Source: Hydrogenoanaerobacterium saccharovorans (GTDB taxonomy: Bacteria > Bacillota > Clostridia > Oscillospirales > Ruminococcaceae). Taken from it: DNA of 64,000 nt. How positions within the stretch are numbered: position 1 is the stretch's first letter; the number at the start of each line of letters is the position of its first letter. The translations under genes and the position numbers were made by a program. The stretch is from assembly GCF_003814745.1 (NCBI RefSeq), contig NZ_RKRD01000001.1, forward strand, positions 1,488,001 through 1,552,000, written 5' to 3'. This document shows, piece after piece, positions 43,449-52,113 of this stretch. The notes beneath the pieces are model-generated. The model saw nothing but the letters and a program-made list of their open reading frames with translations. It was not told the DNA's origin and searched no databases.

Positions 43449-44855
43449 TTATTGAGCACGTTTCAGATGTTGTCCTACAATTTTCTGCAAAGCAACCAGA
43501 ATAGCACCCAAATTGGTAATTATCATAATCACAGTCAAACCAATTTCATACCAAATCCAATAAGGGATTTCATTAATCAAAATCAGACTCTGTATCATCA
43601 GCATAGAAGTGTTAAAGAGCATTTTAAATACGTTCCAACGAATTTTAATGTATTTGCGTGTATGCACTGCACGGAGAAGAAACACGACAAAGTAACTTAT
43701 AAAAGTTGCAAATGCACCACCGTTTACACCGTAACGCGGGATAAGGATAAGATTTAAACATATATTGATACCAGCACCGATCGCGGTAGTTGCCAATGCA
43801 AAAACGCTCTTTTTTTCTGTCATATAAACTGTGCCGAGAAAGGTAACCATACACGAAAAAGTTGTTGCCATAACGAGAAATGGGATATACTCCCATGAAG
43901 CATAAAATGCATCGGACACAAGCAGTTTAGTGATTAATTTAGCGAACAAAATCAACCCAGAACCTGCGGTAAATAAAAGTGACTGATAAGTACGAAACAC
44001 CTTTGTAAAAAAGCGTTCACGTGCCAGCTGTGTTTGTTCGGTAAAAGCAGATATCTGCCAAGCATCAATAAAGATGGTTGAAATAAGATTTACAATCGTC
44101 GGCACTTTGTACGATACTGCAAACAGTCCATTTGCTTCACTGCCAAGAACATGCGACACAATATATCTGTCGGATACATTCATAATCCACCAAAACATGG
44201 TAGTGGGTATAAGCGGTATACAGTAACGCAGCATTGATGACACCGTTAAGCGGCTGATGCCTTTAAAACGGATATAGCGATAGAGTTTAGCGGAAGTAAA
44301 CAAGAATATGACAGAAAGAAAATCTGCTGTAAAAATTGCCATTACGTAACCGACAATACCCCATTGAAAAACCACCAAGTATAAAATATTAAATATAATT
44401 GTGGTAATCGTACTGAGAACACCATCAAACGCATACAACCGTACGTATCCTTTTGCACGGGTAAACTGTGAACACAACGAACGCATACATGCCATAAACA
44501 CAAACAAATAAATCAAAATAGTATGCTGCGACATATACGGCACTTTGGCAAGCAGAGGCTGAAACAAGACCAATGCCGTAAAGCCACAAAGAATGGTTAT
44601 GAAACCAGTTGAAAACACATCGCTTTTACTGGTCGAATCATCAAGCCCGAATCGCACTACCGCATTAATAATACCTACAGAAACAATAGGTATCAGCAGG
44701 TTCCCCGTTTGAATAATCAAATCAACAACGCCATAATCGGCGTTATTCAGCACACGAGTATAAAGGGGCATTAAAAGAAAGACTAATACCTTTGAGCTAA
44801 AGGTACCAATTGCAAAAATCATTGTATTTGAAATGAGTTTTTTGTATTTATCCAC
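43449..44855 (-). CDS. Polysaccharide/lipid-linked oligosaccharide flippase (MOP superfamily)
   Basis: A 468-aa membrane protein with 12-14 helices. The start, ISNTMIFAIGTFSSKVLVFLLMPLYTRVL, is typical of the PST/RfbX exporters in the MOP superfamily. It would flip an undecaprenyl-linked oligosaccharide, or a peptidoglycan or sporulation-related lipid, across the membrane. It is a lone gene between the sugar locus and dpaB, so the substrate is unclear. Confidence 0.85.
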   Translation of the reverse strand: MDKYKKLISNTMIFAIGTFSSKVLVFLLMPLYTRVLNNADYGVVDLIIQTGNLLIPIVSVGIINAVVRFGLDDSTSKSDVFSTGFITILCGFTALVLFQPLLAKVPYMSQHTILIYLFVFMACMRSLCSQFTRAKGYVRLYAFDGVLSTITTIIFNILYLVVFQWGIVGYVMAIFTADFLSVIFLFTSAKLYRYIRFKGISRLTVSSMLRYCIPLIPTTMFWWIMNVSDRYIVSHVLGSEANGLFAVSYKVPTIVNLISTIFIDAWQISAFTEQTQLARERFFTKVFRTYQSLLFTAGSGLILFAKLITKLLVSDAFYASWEYIPFLVMATTFSCMVTFLGTVYMTEKKSVFALATTAIGAGINICLNLILIPRYGVNGGAFATFISYFVVFLLRAVHTRKYIKIRWNVFKMLFNTSMLMIQSLILINEIPYWIWYEIGLTVIMIITNLGAILVALQKIVGQHLKRAQ

Positions 44856-44982
44856 GCTATAGTTCTCCTGATTATAATCGTTATCTATTTATTATACCGC
44901 TTTTCGGTGAAAAATGGTATCTGTTTTATCAATTCTTTATATGTTGTACGAAATTAAATGTAATAAATCATTTATATAAAAC

Positions 44983-45056
44983 AAAAACCACCCATTTTAA
45001 ATAATGGGTGGTTTTTGTTATAATATTTTAACCCCTAAAACAATTGTTTTTTGGGG
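44983..45056. terminator. Two hairpins after dpaB
   Basis: AAAAACCACCCATT/AATGGGTGGTTTTT (44983-45017) is a strong terminator working in both directions. A second hairpin, CCCC (45032-45035) with GGGG (45053-45056) and an inner AAAACAATTGTTTT, lies closer to the dpaB stop. Confidence 0.75.
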
Positions 45057-45072
45057 ATTTACCGGAGGAAGA

Positions 45073-45645
45073 CTATTTTATCAGGGGCTGTACTTGAACA
45101 TTTTTTAATGCAAACTCTAAAGTATGCTCAATTAGGTTAAAATCAGCAATCAATGAGGTGGGCTTTTTCGAATAGTCGTCTTGACCGTAGGGTACAAAAT
45201 AAATGTTGCGCGCATTTAACAGTTGACCGACATTGCGCGCTGAGGCGCCTAAGCCGTCGTTTGTTGAAATTGCAATAACTACGGGGCGTGCATTACGCAA
45301 ATGAGCCTTACATGCCATCGTGACCGAACTATCTGTAACGCCATTAGCTAGTTTGCCCAGTGTGTTGCCTGTACAAGGCGCAATAACCAATGCATCCAGC
45401 ATTGCTTTCGGTCCTATTGGTTCTACTTCGGTTATAGTGCTCATCACTTTTTTACCGCACATGTTCTCAATTTTATCAATAAAGTCTTTTGCTTTACCAA
45501 AGCGTGTATCGGTGGAATAAGCAAACTCACTCATAATAGGATATACATCATAATCTGCATCTATCAGTCGCTGTATTTGTGGTAACACGTTTGAAAAGGT
45601 ACAGAATGAGCCGCATAGAGCAAAGCCAACTTTAATTTGGTCCAA
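45073..45645 (-). CDS. spoVFB: Dipicolinate synthase subunit B
   Basis: A 190-aa flavoprotein-like (Dfp/UbiX-type) subunit with GFALCGSFCTFSNVL at its start, DALVIAPCTGNTLGKLANG and VTMACKAHLRN. With DpaA it makes dipicolinic acid, the Ca-chelating spore core solute. It begins with TTG inside the end of dpaA (14-nt overlap), behind AGAGGGGG. It is expected in the mother cell under sigma-K. Confidence 0.93.
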   Translation of the reverse strand: MDQIKVGFALCGSFCTFSNVLPQIQRLIDADYDVYPIMSEFAYSTDTRFGKAKDFIDKIENMCGKKVMSTITEVEPIGPKAMLDALVIAPCTGNTLGKLANGVTDSSVTMACKAHLRNARPVVIAISTNDGLGASARNVGQLLNARNIYFVPYGQDDYSKKPTSLIADFNLIEHTLEFALKNVQVQPLIK

Positions 45646-46531
45646 TAGTAATCCCCCTCTCTGCCAAAATGTTTAATACCGTATCTTTTATCATTTCACC
45701 GGCAGAAATGGGCGCAACCTTACCCGGTAAAGAAAGGGCCCAGATTGTTTTTATCTGAAGATTTTTTGCCATTTCGAAATCTACGCCGCCCGGTTTACTG
45801 GCAAGATCTATAACGAGACAGTCGTGGCTTAAACTTGACAAAATCTCTTCATCAAGAATCATTGCAGGCACTGTGTTAAACAGAATATCAACTTGACTAG
45901 TATAATCTTTAATTTTTGAAATGGGTATCGCGACACATCCGTTTATCTTTGCCCAAGCGAGGTCACTGTGCTTTCTGGCTGCAACAATTACCCTTGCCCC
46001 CATGGCAAGCAGCATGCGGGCAAGCACTTTAGAAATTCTACCATAACCGGTAATCATGCAAGTGCTGCCAAAAATTGTGCTGGAACGCTCCCTCATGGCT
46101 ATCGCAACAGCACCTTCAGAAGTAGGCACTGCGTTTAAAACGGCAAGCTCTTCTCTTTCAAGATAGTCAATTAAAGTAAGCCCTAATTGCTCACCCTTGG
46201 TCTGCATATCAATATCAATCATTCCGCCAAGAATAAGTGCGCCTTTTTTAGCAGAAGACAACACTTCGCGTACCGATATCTTATGTTCTGAAAACGGCGC
46301 ATTTACCGTGACTTTATCTGTTGTTACAGGCAGCGGCAAAATAATAACGTCGCTGGTACCTATAACCTTTTTTGCGTTTTCTCCAAGTTGGACTTCGTCC
46401 CCCAAATAGACGTCTTTTTCCAAACAGAGTGCTGAAACCGCAAATCCGTCTTGTGCAAGTTTGTTTGCAAGATGAGCCTGACGCAAATCTCCGCCGATAA
46501 CTGCTATTTGTAATGCTTTATCATGTATCAT
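45632..46531 (-). CDS. spoVFA: Dipicolinate synthase subunit A
   Basis: A 299-aa dehydrogenase-like subunit. The N-terminal AVIGGDLRQAHLANKLAQDG and the Rossmann motif CMITGYGRISKVLARMLLAMG (about residue 150) match DpaA. I start at MIHDKAL, 8 nt after GGGGG. It is followed by spoVFB in the same operon. A sigma-K-type promoter lies about 60-90 nt upstream, between it and spoVG. Confidence 0.93.
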   Translation of the reverse strand: MIHDKALQIAVIGGDLRQAHLANKLAQDGFAVSALCLEKDVYLGDEVQLGENAKKVIGTSDVIILPLPVTTDKVTVNAPFSEHKISVREVLSSAKKGALILGGMIDIDMQTKGEQLGLTLIDYLEREELAVLNAVPTSEGAVAIAMRERSSTIFGSTCMITGYGRISKVLARMLLAMGARVIVAARKHSDLAWAKINGCVAIPISKIKDYTSQVDILFNTVPAMILDEEILSSLSHDCLVIDLASKPGGVDFEMAKNLQIKTIWALSLPGKVAPISAGEMIKDTVLNILAERGITIGPN

Positions 46532-46590
46532 GAGAATAACCCCCATAGGATATCTCTATACCGCGCTCTGTTATACAGTGCGATATACCA

Positions 46591-46619
46591 TATCCTATGA
46601 GGGTTAAGGGCAATGGGTT
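46591..46619 (-). promoter_or_regulatory. Sigma-K promoter of spoVFAB
   Basis: Minus-strand AACC (46619-46616), 16 bp, CATAGGATA (46599-46591): a full match to mACm-16-CATAnnnTA. spoVF is a known sigma-K target in Bacillus subtilis. Confidence 0.75.
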
Positions 46620-46627
46620 CCTATTGT

Positions 46628-46915
46628 TTAAAGCATCCCGGCGGCATTTTGCTGCTGCGCTTGTATGTGAGTTTGATAAGCTTCAAGAATAGCGTCTTCA
46701 AGCTGATGCCGGGCTTCAGGCGTGATAGGGTGCGCAATATCTCTAAACACGCCGTTATCGTCTTTGCGGCTTGGCATTGCTACAAAAAGGCGTTCCGGTC
46801 CTTCTATCACCTTGATATCATGCACTGCAAGATCATGATCTACTGTAACCGAAACCAAAGCTTTCAGCCGTGTATCCTGATAGGTTCTTCTAATTCTGAT
46901 GTCCGTAATGTTCAT
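46628..46915 (-). CDS. spoVG: Septation/RNA-binding regulator SpoVG
   Basis: A 95-aa SpoVG: MNITDIRIRR at the start, the central VIEGPERLFVAMPSRKDDNG and RDIAHPITPEAR are diagnostic. It binds nucleic acid and modulates septation, sporulation or virulence genes in different Firmicutes. It lies 96 nt upstream of spoVFA and is divergent from murC. The 217-bp gap to murC is AT-rich and carries promoter-like elements in both directions, including TTACAA-N16-TATAAC towards spoVG. Confidence 0.96.
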   Translation of the reverse strand: MNITDIRIRRTYQDTRLKALVSVTVDHDLAVHDIKVIEGPERLFVAMPSRKDDNGVFRDIAHPITPEARHQLEDAILEAYQTHIQAQQQNAAGML

Positions 46916-47132
46916 AATATGACTACTCCTTTGTTGTGATGTGGGTATGCTAGAAACCGCATTCGCTATCCTTATTATTTTTCAAAAAACTCGATGTTAT
47001 ACAATTTGATACAAATATTGTAAGAAAGTTGTTTATTTTATGAACCGTTTGACCTATAATAGAGTAGTATAATTAGGGTAATCTATTAATAATTATCGCT
47101 TTTAATGAAAATATAGGTCAGGAGTGCATACT

Positions 47133-48515
47133 ATGACAATTATTGATGAAAACATTCTTGAGGGTAAAAAGCATGTACATTTTATCGGCATCGGCGGATC
47201 TGGCATGTTTCCGTTGGTGCAAATTTTACATGCAGAAGGTTACTACATTACAGGCTCAGACAATAATGAAACAGATACAGTAAACTACGAGCGAGAGGTA
47301 TTAGGTATCCCTGTTACTATCGGACAATATGCGCAAAATATTGAGGGAGCCGATTTAATTGTGTACACCTCCGCTATCCTTAAAGATAACGAAGAACTGG
47401 TTGCTGCTTTATCTTCAGGAGTACCATGTTTGGAACGTTCGCAGCTTCTTGGGCTCATTACAGGCAAATACAGCAATTGCATTTGTGTAAGCGGTACACA
47501 CGGTAAAACAACCACCTCCGCTATGCTTACACAAATTGTGTTGGGCGCAGGATTGGACCCAACTGCTGTTATTGGCGGAAAACTGCCTGTAATTCATGGC
47601 AGCGGTCGGGTTGGCAAGTCTGATGTGATGGTATGTGAGGCATGTGAGTTCTGTGACCACTTTTTAATGCTCAATCCCGACATTTCCATTATCTTAAATA
47701 TTGATGCAGATCATTTGGATTATTTTGGTACTTTGGATAATATTATTGCTTCTTTTCGTAAGTTTGCGCAGAAGACAACCAAACTCCTGATTGTAAACGG
47801 CGACAATAGTAACTCAATGAAAGCAGTAGAAGGACTAGACAAGCAACTGATTACATTTGGTTGGGAACCTATAAACGACTATTACCCTGCCAACATTCGT
47901 TATAATAAAGGCATCCACACAGAGTTTGATTTGATGTACCACGGAGAGCTTGTACAGCACATTGAACTAAAGGTACCCGGTAAACATAATATCCTAAACG
48001 CTACAGCTGCTTGCGCCGCTGCACTCTATGTAGGCGCCAAACCATGTGACCTGCACGAGCATCTTTGGGAATTTGGTGGCGCCGGGCGACGCTTTCAAGT
48101 AATGGGGAAAGTACGCGGTATTACCATTGTAGATGACTATGCACATCACCCGGCGGAACTGGAAGTTACGCTTCGCACAGCGAAGGAGATGGATTTTAAC
48201 AAAGTTTGGGCGGTTTTTCAGCCTTTCACCTATTCGCGTACAGCACTGCTGCTTGATGATTTTGTAAGAGTTCTTTCTATTGCAGACAGAGTTGTCATGT
48301 CAGAAATTATGGGCAGCCGCGAGGTAAACACCTACAACATATACACCAAGGATTTGGCAGATAAAATAGACGGAAGTGTTTGGTATAATACTTTTGAGGA
48401 AATGGCAGATTATGTGATGAGCCATGCCGAAGATGGAGATTTGGTTATTACACTGGGTTGCGGTGATATAAATAAATGTGCTAAAATGATGGTTGAGGAT
48501 TATGCTTTGAAATAA
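47133..48515 (+). CDS. murC: UDP-N-acetylmuramate--L-alanine ligase
   Basis: A 460-aa Mur ligase. The N-terminal HFIGIGGSGMFPL binds UDP-MurNAc, the P-loop is VSGTHGKTTTSAM near residue 115, and AGRRFQVMG with VDDYAHHPAELE lies in the C-terminal domain. It adds L-alanine to the peptidoglycan precursor. I start at MTIIDEN, 8 nt after AGGAG. It is a single gene, away from the usual mur cluster. Confidence 0.95.
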   Translation: MTIIDENILEGKKHVHFIGIGGSGMFPLVQILHAEGYYITGSDNNETDTVNYEREVLGIPVTIGQYAQNIEGADLIVYTSAILKDNEELVAALSSGVPCLERSQLLGLITGKYSNCICVSGTHGKTTTSAMLTQIVLGAGLDPTAVIGGKLPVIHGSGRVGKSDVMVCEACEFCDHFLMLNPDISIILNIDADHLDYFGTLDNIIASFRKFAQKTTKLLIVNGDNSNSMKAVEGLDKQLITFGWEPINDYYPANIRYNKGIHTEFDLMYHGELVQHIELKVPGKHNILNATAACAAALYVGAKPCDLHEHLWEFGGAGRRFQVMGKVRGITIVDDYAHHPAELEVTLRTAKEMDFNKVWAVFQPFTYSRTALLLDDFVRVLSIADRVVMSEIMGSREVNTYNIYTKDLADKIDGSVWYNTFEEMADYVMSHAEDGDLVITLGCGDINKCAKMMVEDYALK

Positions 48516-48536
48516 GCCTTCACAGGTATTCGCACC

Positions 48537-48565
48537 AAAAAAGGACACTTGCGTGTCCTTTTTTG
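48537..48565. terminator. Bidirectional terminator murC / mazF
   Basis: AAAAAAGGACAC and GTGTCCTTTTTT around a 4-nt loop, between convergent genes. Confidence 0.9.
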
Positions 48566-48577
48566 TTACGGTTATGC

Positions 48578-48952
48578 CTATGTAGGCTGATGGTGGTTGT
48601 TGTCCTCAACACCCAATCCAAAGCTAACGGATAATGCTTTATCTACTTTTGTCATTGAGCCTCCGTCTAACTTGCCCATCCGCTCTTTTAAACGGCGCTT
48701 GTCTATGGTTCGTATCTGTTCTAAAAGCACTACCGAGTCACGCGCAAGCCCGCAGTTCTGACTTTCAAGCGGAATATGGGTTGGAAGCTTTGATTTTTCT
48801 TTTTGGCTAGTAATCGCAGCTGCAATAACAGTGGGGCTGTATTTGTTACCCACATCGTTTTGCACTATTAATACAGGACGCACACCGCCCTGCTCTGAGC
48901 CAACAACCGGGCTCAGGTCGGCATAGTAGATATCTCCACGTTTAACGGTCAT
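48578..48952 (-). CDS. MazF/PemK-type endoribonuclease toxin (EndoA/NdoA-like)
   Basis: A 124-aa MazF-family protein with VKRGDIYYADLSPVVGSEQGG, RPVLIVQNDVGNKYSPTVI, THIPLESQNCGL and VVLLEQIRTIDKRRL, all characteristic of Gram-positive EndoA. It would cut mRNA at short motifs. No antitoxin gene is visible upstream: the 207 nt before its ribosome site back to the previous terminator hold no plausible ORF. In Bacillus subtilis ndoA follows alr and ndoAI in an acpS-ydcC-alr-ndoAI-ndoA block; acpS and a lipoprotein lie upstream here too. Confidence 0.9.
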   Translation of the reverse strand: MTVKRGDIYYADLSPVVGSEQGGVRPVLIVQNDVGNKYSPTVIAAAITSQKEKSKLPTHIPLESQNCGLARDSVVLLEQIRTIDKRRLKERMGKLDGGSMTKVDKALSVSFGLGVEDNNHHQPT

Positions 48953-49167
48953 CATAATCACTCCGAAATTTTTAACTTTGTTGATATTATTGTTGTCAGC
49001 AGCATCATCGATTAATCGCTGTTATAATTGTTTTTATAAAATTTTTATTTGTACATAGCTGTGCTTGCGTAAAGCTTCTAATTCATTGTATTAATTTGCA
49101 CACGTTTATGACAACAACGCAAATTGCTTGATTGATGTGTTTTTCGTTGTTGACTGTAAAACAATAC

Positions 49168-49206
49168 AAAAAACCCCGCAGATTAATAAATCTACGGGGT
49201 AAAAAA
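49168..49206. terminator. Terminator after the lipoprotein gene
   Basis: ACCCCGTAGATT pairs with AATCTGCGGGGT across an AT loop, with T/A runs on both sides. It separates the lipoprotein gene from mazF. Confidence 0.85.
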
Positions 49207-49251
49207 TTTTATAGGTAAATTGACACAATAATGTTAATTTATTTTTGGTGT

Positions 49252-49794
49252 TTATTGTGCTATAAAAACAAAGTTTGAAAATTCCGCTTCAAATTCATCG
49301 GATGGCACAGATAATCGAATAAGATTGCCGTTTTTCGGGTCGATACGCAAAATAAACTCGGCGTTGTTTTCTTCCATTTCGCCTTTCAACAGCAACACAT
49401 CATCTTTGTACTGTACACGTACCCCATCTTTTTGTGTAGCGGAATCGATAGCGGAAACCAACAATTTGCTTACTGCAGAGCCCGGCAAAGAGCTGGGCTT
49501 AAAGCTTGTATGAAGCTTTTTATAGTCTATTTTTACTTTATCAACAGTAAATTCAATTGCCATATCTTTAAGCGTCTCAGGGCTGTCAAACGTAATTTTA
49601 CAATACCCCGGCGCCTGCTTGGCAATCTTTGCAGTGGCATCAATATCTTTGTATTTAATTGCAACAGTGCTCTCAAAAGGCTTTGTAAGCTCATCTGTAA
49701 TATTCGATTTTGGCATATTCTGTTTTTTTGAGCAGCCTGTAAACGAAGCTGCTACAATAAATACAGTTATCAGTACGGCTATTATCTTTTTCAT
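49252..49794 (-). CDS. Predicted lipoprotein of unknown function
   Basis: A 180-aa protein with a lipoprotein signal peptide (MKKIIAVLITVFIVAASFTG followed by Cys21). The mature part reads as a beta-rich domain with repeated amphipathic strands (VAIKYKDIDATAKIAKQ, YCKITFDSPETL). It resembles LolA-like lipoprotein-carrier folds, and YdcC of Bacillus holds the equivalent place after acpS, but it is much shorter than YdcC. I start at MKKIIAV behind AAGGGGG. The function is unassigned. Confidence 0.65.
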   Translation of the reverse strand: MKKIIAVLITVFIVAASFTGCSKKQNMPKSNITDELTKPFESTVAIKYKDIDATAKIAKQAPGYCKITFDSPETLKDMAIEFTVDKVKIDYKKLHTSFKPSSLPGSAVSKLLVSAIDSATQKDGVRVQYKDDVLLLKGEMEENNAEFILRIDPKNGNLIRLSVPSDEFEAEFSNFVFIAQ

Positions 49795-49842
49795 AATATC
49801 CCCCTTAACGGCAAAGTGCCGCTGCAAAATTATATGATTTAT

Positions 49843-51378
49843 CTACCTGCCGTGCTCCAAAAACAGTATGCACAAATCCTCTAAGAGTTCAGACGGCATC
49901 ATGCTCGTTTTTGAAAGCCTTGCGGCACAAAGGTCGGCAGCTTTTCCATGCAAATATACTCCACATTCCGCACTTTGCTCGGCCGGTATCCCCTGTGCCA
50001 TAAAACCTGCAATCATTCCGGCAAGAATGTCACCGCTGCCGCCCTTAGCAAGACCACTGTTGCCCGTTGTATTAACCAAGGTGGTACCCTCGGGTGTAAA
50101 GATAAGCGTATTGGCACCTTTTAGTACGAGCACTACACGGTATTTTACGGCAAACTCTCTGCCCAACTCTACCTTGCGGACAAGCAGCTGAGCGGTGGAT
50201 ATCCCCAACAGCCTTGCCATTTCGGCAGGGTGAGGTGTAAGTACTACGGGCGCCTTTGCCTCATACAGTACATTTATATTCCTGCACAGCGCGTTTATGC
50301 CATCTGCATCGATTAAAAGAGGACATTTTGCATTTTTTATAATAAACTCCGTAACAGCGGCGGTATCTTCATTGTTGGAAATTCCACATCCAATCAAACA
50401 AGCAGATGCTTCTTTTAGTTTATCTGCAATTTGAGGGATTGCCTCTTTAGAGATGCTTCCTTTATCATTTTCGCTCAGTGGAAGAAATACGGCCTCGGTT
50501 AAAGCCGCAGCATGAATGGCAATTACCGAGCGCGGAGCAGCAAGCGTTACAAGCCCTGTACCTACACGCTGAGCACCCAATACAGAAAGCCTGCCTGCGC
50601 CCGTCATACCAAAGCTGGAGCTGATGTTGAGCAGCTTGCCAAAGCTGCCCTTATTGGAGTTGACCGGGCGTTGAGGAATGTTTGTGAAAACCTGTTCTTC
50701 GGTGATGTGATAAAAAGATAGGTCGATATAATCATGACACTGGGGTGCAATACCGATATCGGCGCACTCAATTACCCCGCAGTGTTCTGCCGCAGGATAA
50801 ACAAAGTGAGCAGGTTTCAAACTATCAAATGCAATGGTAAAATCGGCAAAAACTGCATCTTCGCTTAGCTCGCCGTTATCTGCATTGATACCGCTGGGTA
50901 AATCAAGTGCAAATACGGCTGCGATTGCGGTGTTAATCTGCTGTGCTGCCTGCTTTGCATTTTGGCGTAGTTCGCCAAGAAAACCGGTACCATAAATTGC
51001 ATCGACGATAATATCGACATTTTGCAACAAAACGGTTATCTTATCTATATCTTTAATCAAATCGAAAACTTCAATATTAAGTGTGCGTACAAGATTAATA
51101 TTTGTAATTGCATCTTCGGTTCTCGGTTCGCCGTCTACCAGAATTACTTTCACGTTTGCACCCGCATTGCAAAGCAAACGAGCTGCAACAAAACCGTCTC
51201 CACCATTGTTCCCCTTGCCTGTATACACCAATATTCGTTTTTGGTTGGTATTTATTTTTCGTAAAATACTCTGCACTGCAGCTGCTCCTGCATTTTCCAT
51301 CATATCATAGTAGGAAAGACCGCTTAGTGCTGCTGCTTTTTCAATTTGTTTCATTTGATCCGATGTGACAATTCTCAT
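49843..51378 (-). CDS. nnr: Bifunctional NAD(P)H-hydrate epimerase / ADP-dependent dehydratase
   Basis: A 511-aa fusion. The N-terminal YjeF_N epimerase domain (about 1-215) has MMENAG, VYTGKGNNGGDGFVAARLL and LDLPSGINADNG. The C-terminal ribokinase-like dehydratase domain (about 230-505) has VLTPHPAEMARLLG, VLKGANTLI and GNSGLAKGGSGDILAGMI. It repairs damaged (hydrated) NADH and NADPH. The start overlaps the acpS stop as ATGA. Confidence 0.94.
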   Translation of the reverse strand: MRIVTSDQMKQIEKAAALSGLSYYDMMENAGAAAVQSILRKINTNQKRILVYTGKGNNGGDGFVAARLLCNAGANVKVILVDGEPRTEDAITNINLVRTLNIEVFDLIKDIDKITVLLQNVDIIVDAIYGTGFLGELRQNAKQAAQQINTAIAAVFALDLPSGINADNGELSEDAVFADFTIAFDSLKPAHFVYPAAEHCGVIECADIGIAPQCHDYIDLSFYHITEEQVFTNIPQRPVNSNKGSFGKLLNISSSFGMTGAGRLSVLGAQRVGTGLVTLAAPRSVIAIHAAALTEAVFLPLSENDKGSISKEAIPQIADKLKEASACLIGCGISNNEDTAAVTEFIIKNAKCPLLIDADGINALCRNINVLYEAKAPVVLTPHPAEMARLLGISTAQLLVRKVELGREFAVKYRVVLVLKGANTLIFTPEGTTLVNTTGNSGLAKGGSGDILAGMIAGFMAQGIPAEQSAECGVYLHGKAADLCAARLSKTSMMPSELLEDLCILFLEHGR

Positions 51379-51752
51379 GGTTCTATACCTCCGTAACAAA
51401 CTACAACCGCAGATGCATATTCTTTTGTATGGGTAACACTTACTGACAGTTTATATCGATTTTTTTGTACAATTTCAAGAATTTTGCCGCTTAATTGAAA
51501 ATAAGGTTTACCAAACTCATCACGCAAAAGTGATATTTCGTTCAGAGCAAAGCCTCGTATCCCTGTACCCAGCGCCTTAGAAAGTGCCTCTTTAGCCGCA
51601 AAATTCACTGCCACGGTTTGAGGGTTTTTGCCGCGTTTTTCGAACATTTCTTGCTCTTGCGGTGAAAACACATGTTGCATAAAGCGTTGTTTTTGCATGC
51701 TTTTGGCTATGCGTGCCACTTCTATCAAGTCAATACCGGTTTGTATCATCAT
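51375..51752 (-). CDS. acpS: Holo-[acyl-carrier-protein] synthase
   Basis: A 125-aa AcpS with GIDLIEVARI at its N-terminus (metal-binding Asp) and FAAKEALSKALGTG in the middle, the family's catalytic signature. It transfers 4'-phosphopantetheine from CoA to acyl carrier protein. AGAGGGG lies 7 nt upstream. It is translationally coupled to nnr. Confidence 0.95.
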   Translation of the reverse strand: MMIQTGIDLIEVARIAKSMQKQRFMQHVFSPQEQEMFEKRGKNPQTVAVNFAAKEALSKALGTGIRGFALNEISLLRDEFGKPYFQLSGKILEIVQKNRYKLSVSVTHTKEYASAVVVCYGGIEP

Positions 51753-51877
51753 AGAGTTTCCCCTCTCGTAATCCTATTATAAAGTATAGCACAAAATTAC
51801 AGATTGTATCAACGGAGGCAAATTGCTATTTGCTATTTTACGTGATAAAATATAGTTTAAGAAAGGCGGTCGGCATA

Positions 51878-52093
51878 ATGAAAAAGAATCACAGAGAAGC
51901 GTGCAGTATCGGCATTATTGGCGGCGCAAACGGACCAACCGCCATCTTTATAAGCGGTATTACGAAAGAGACGAAACAGTTTATAATTGAGCAGTTGGGT
52001 TGGTGGAGAGGGCATTTATTTTTGATGAAACATCGGATTAAAAACATTTTTAATAAGCAAAAACCCAGAAAGCAAGATAATACCGATATTTAA
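51878..52093 (+). CDS. Small protein with GGANGPTAIF motif
   Basis: A 71-aa protein. Residues 8-27 contain SIGIIGGANGPTAIFISG, which resembles the GGADGPTAIF segment of the beta subunit of Na+-translocating decarboxylases. The rest is short, basic and partly hydrophobic (WWRGHLFLMKHRIKNIFNK) and cannot hold the transport helices. A weak AAGGCGG precedes the ATG. It lies just upstream of the gamma-carbonic-anhydrase-like gene (20-nt gap). Small Clostridial proteins with this motif exist, but I know of no proven function. Confidence 0.65.
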   Translation: MKKNHREACSIGIIGGANGPTAIFISGITKETKQFIIEQLGWWRGHLFLMKHRIKNIFNKQKPRKQDNTDI

Positions 52094-52113
52094 ATTTTTA
52101 AGGAAGATACAGT

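Noticed and set aside
51878..52093. Real sodium-translocating decarboxylase beta subunit
   Set aside because: Only the short GGANGPTAIF motif is shared; the protein is far too small and lacks the membrane helices.
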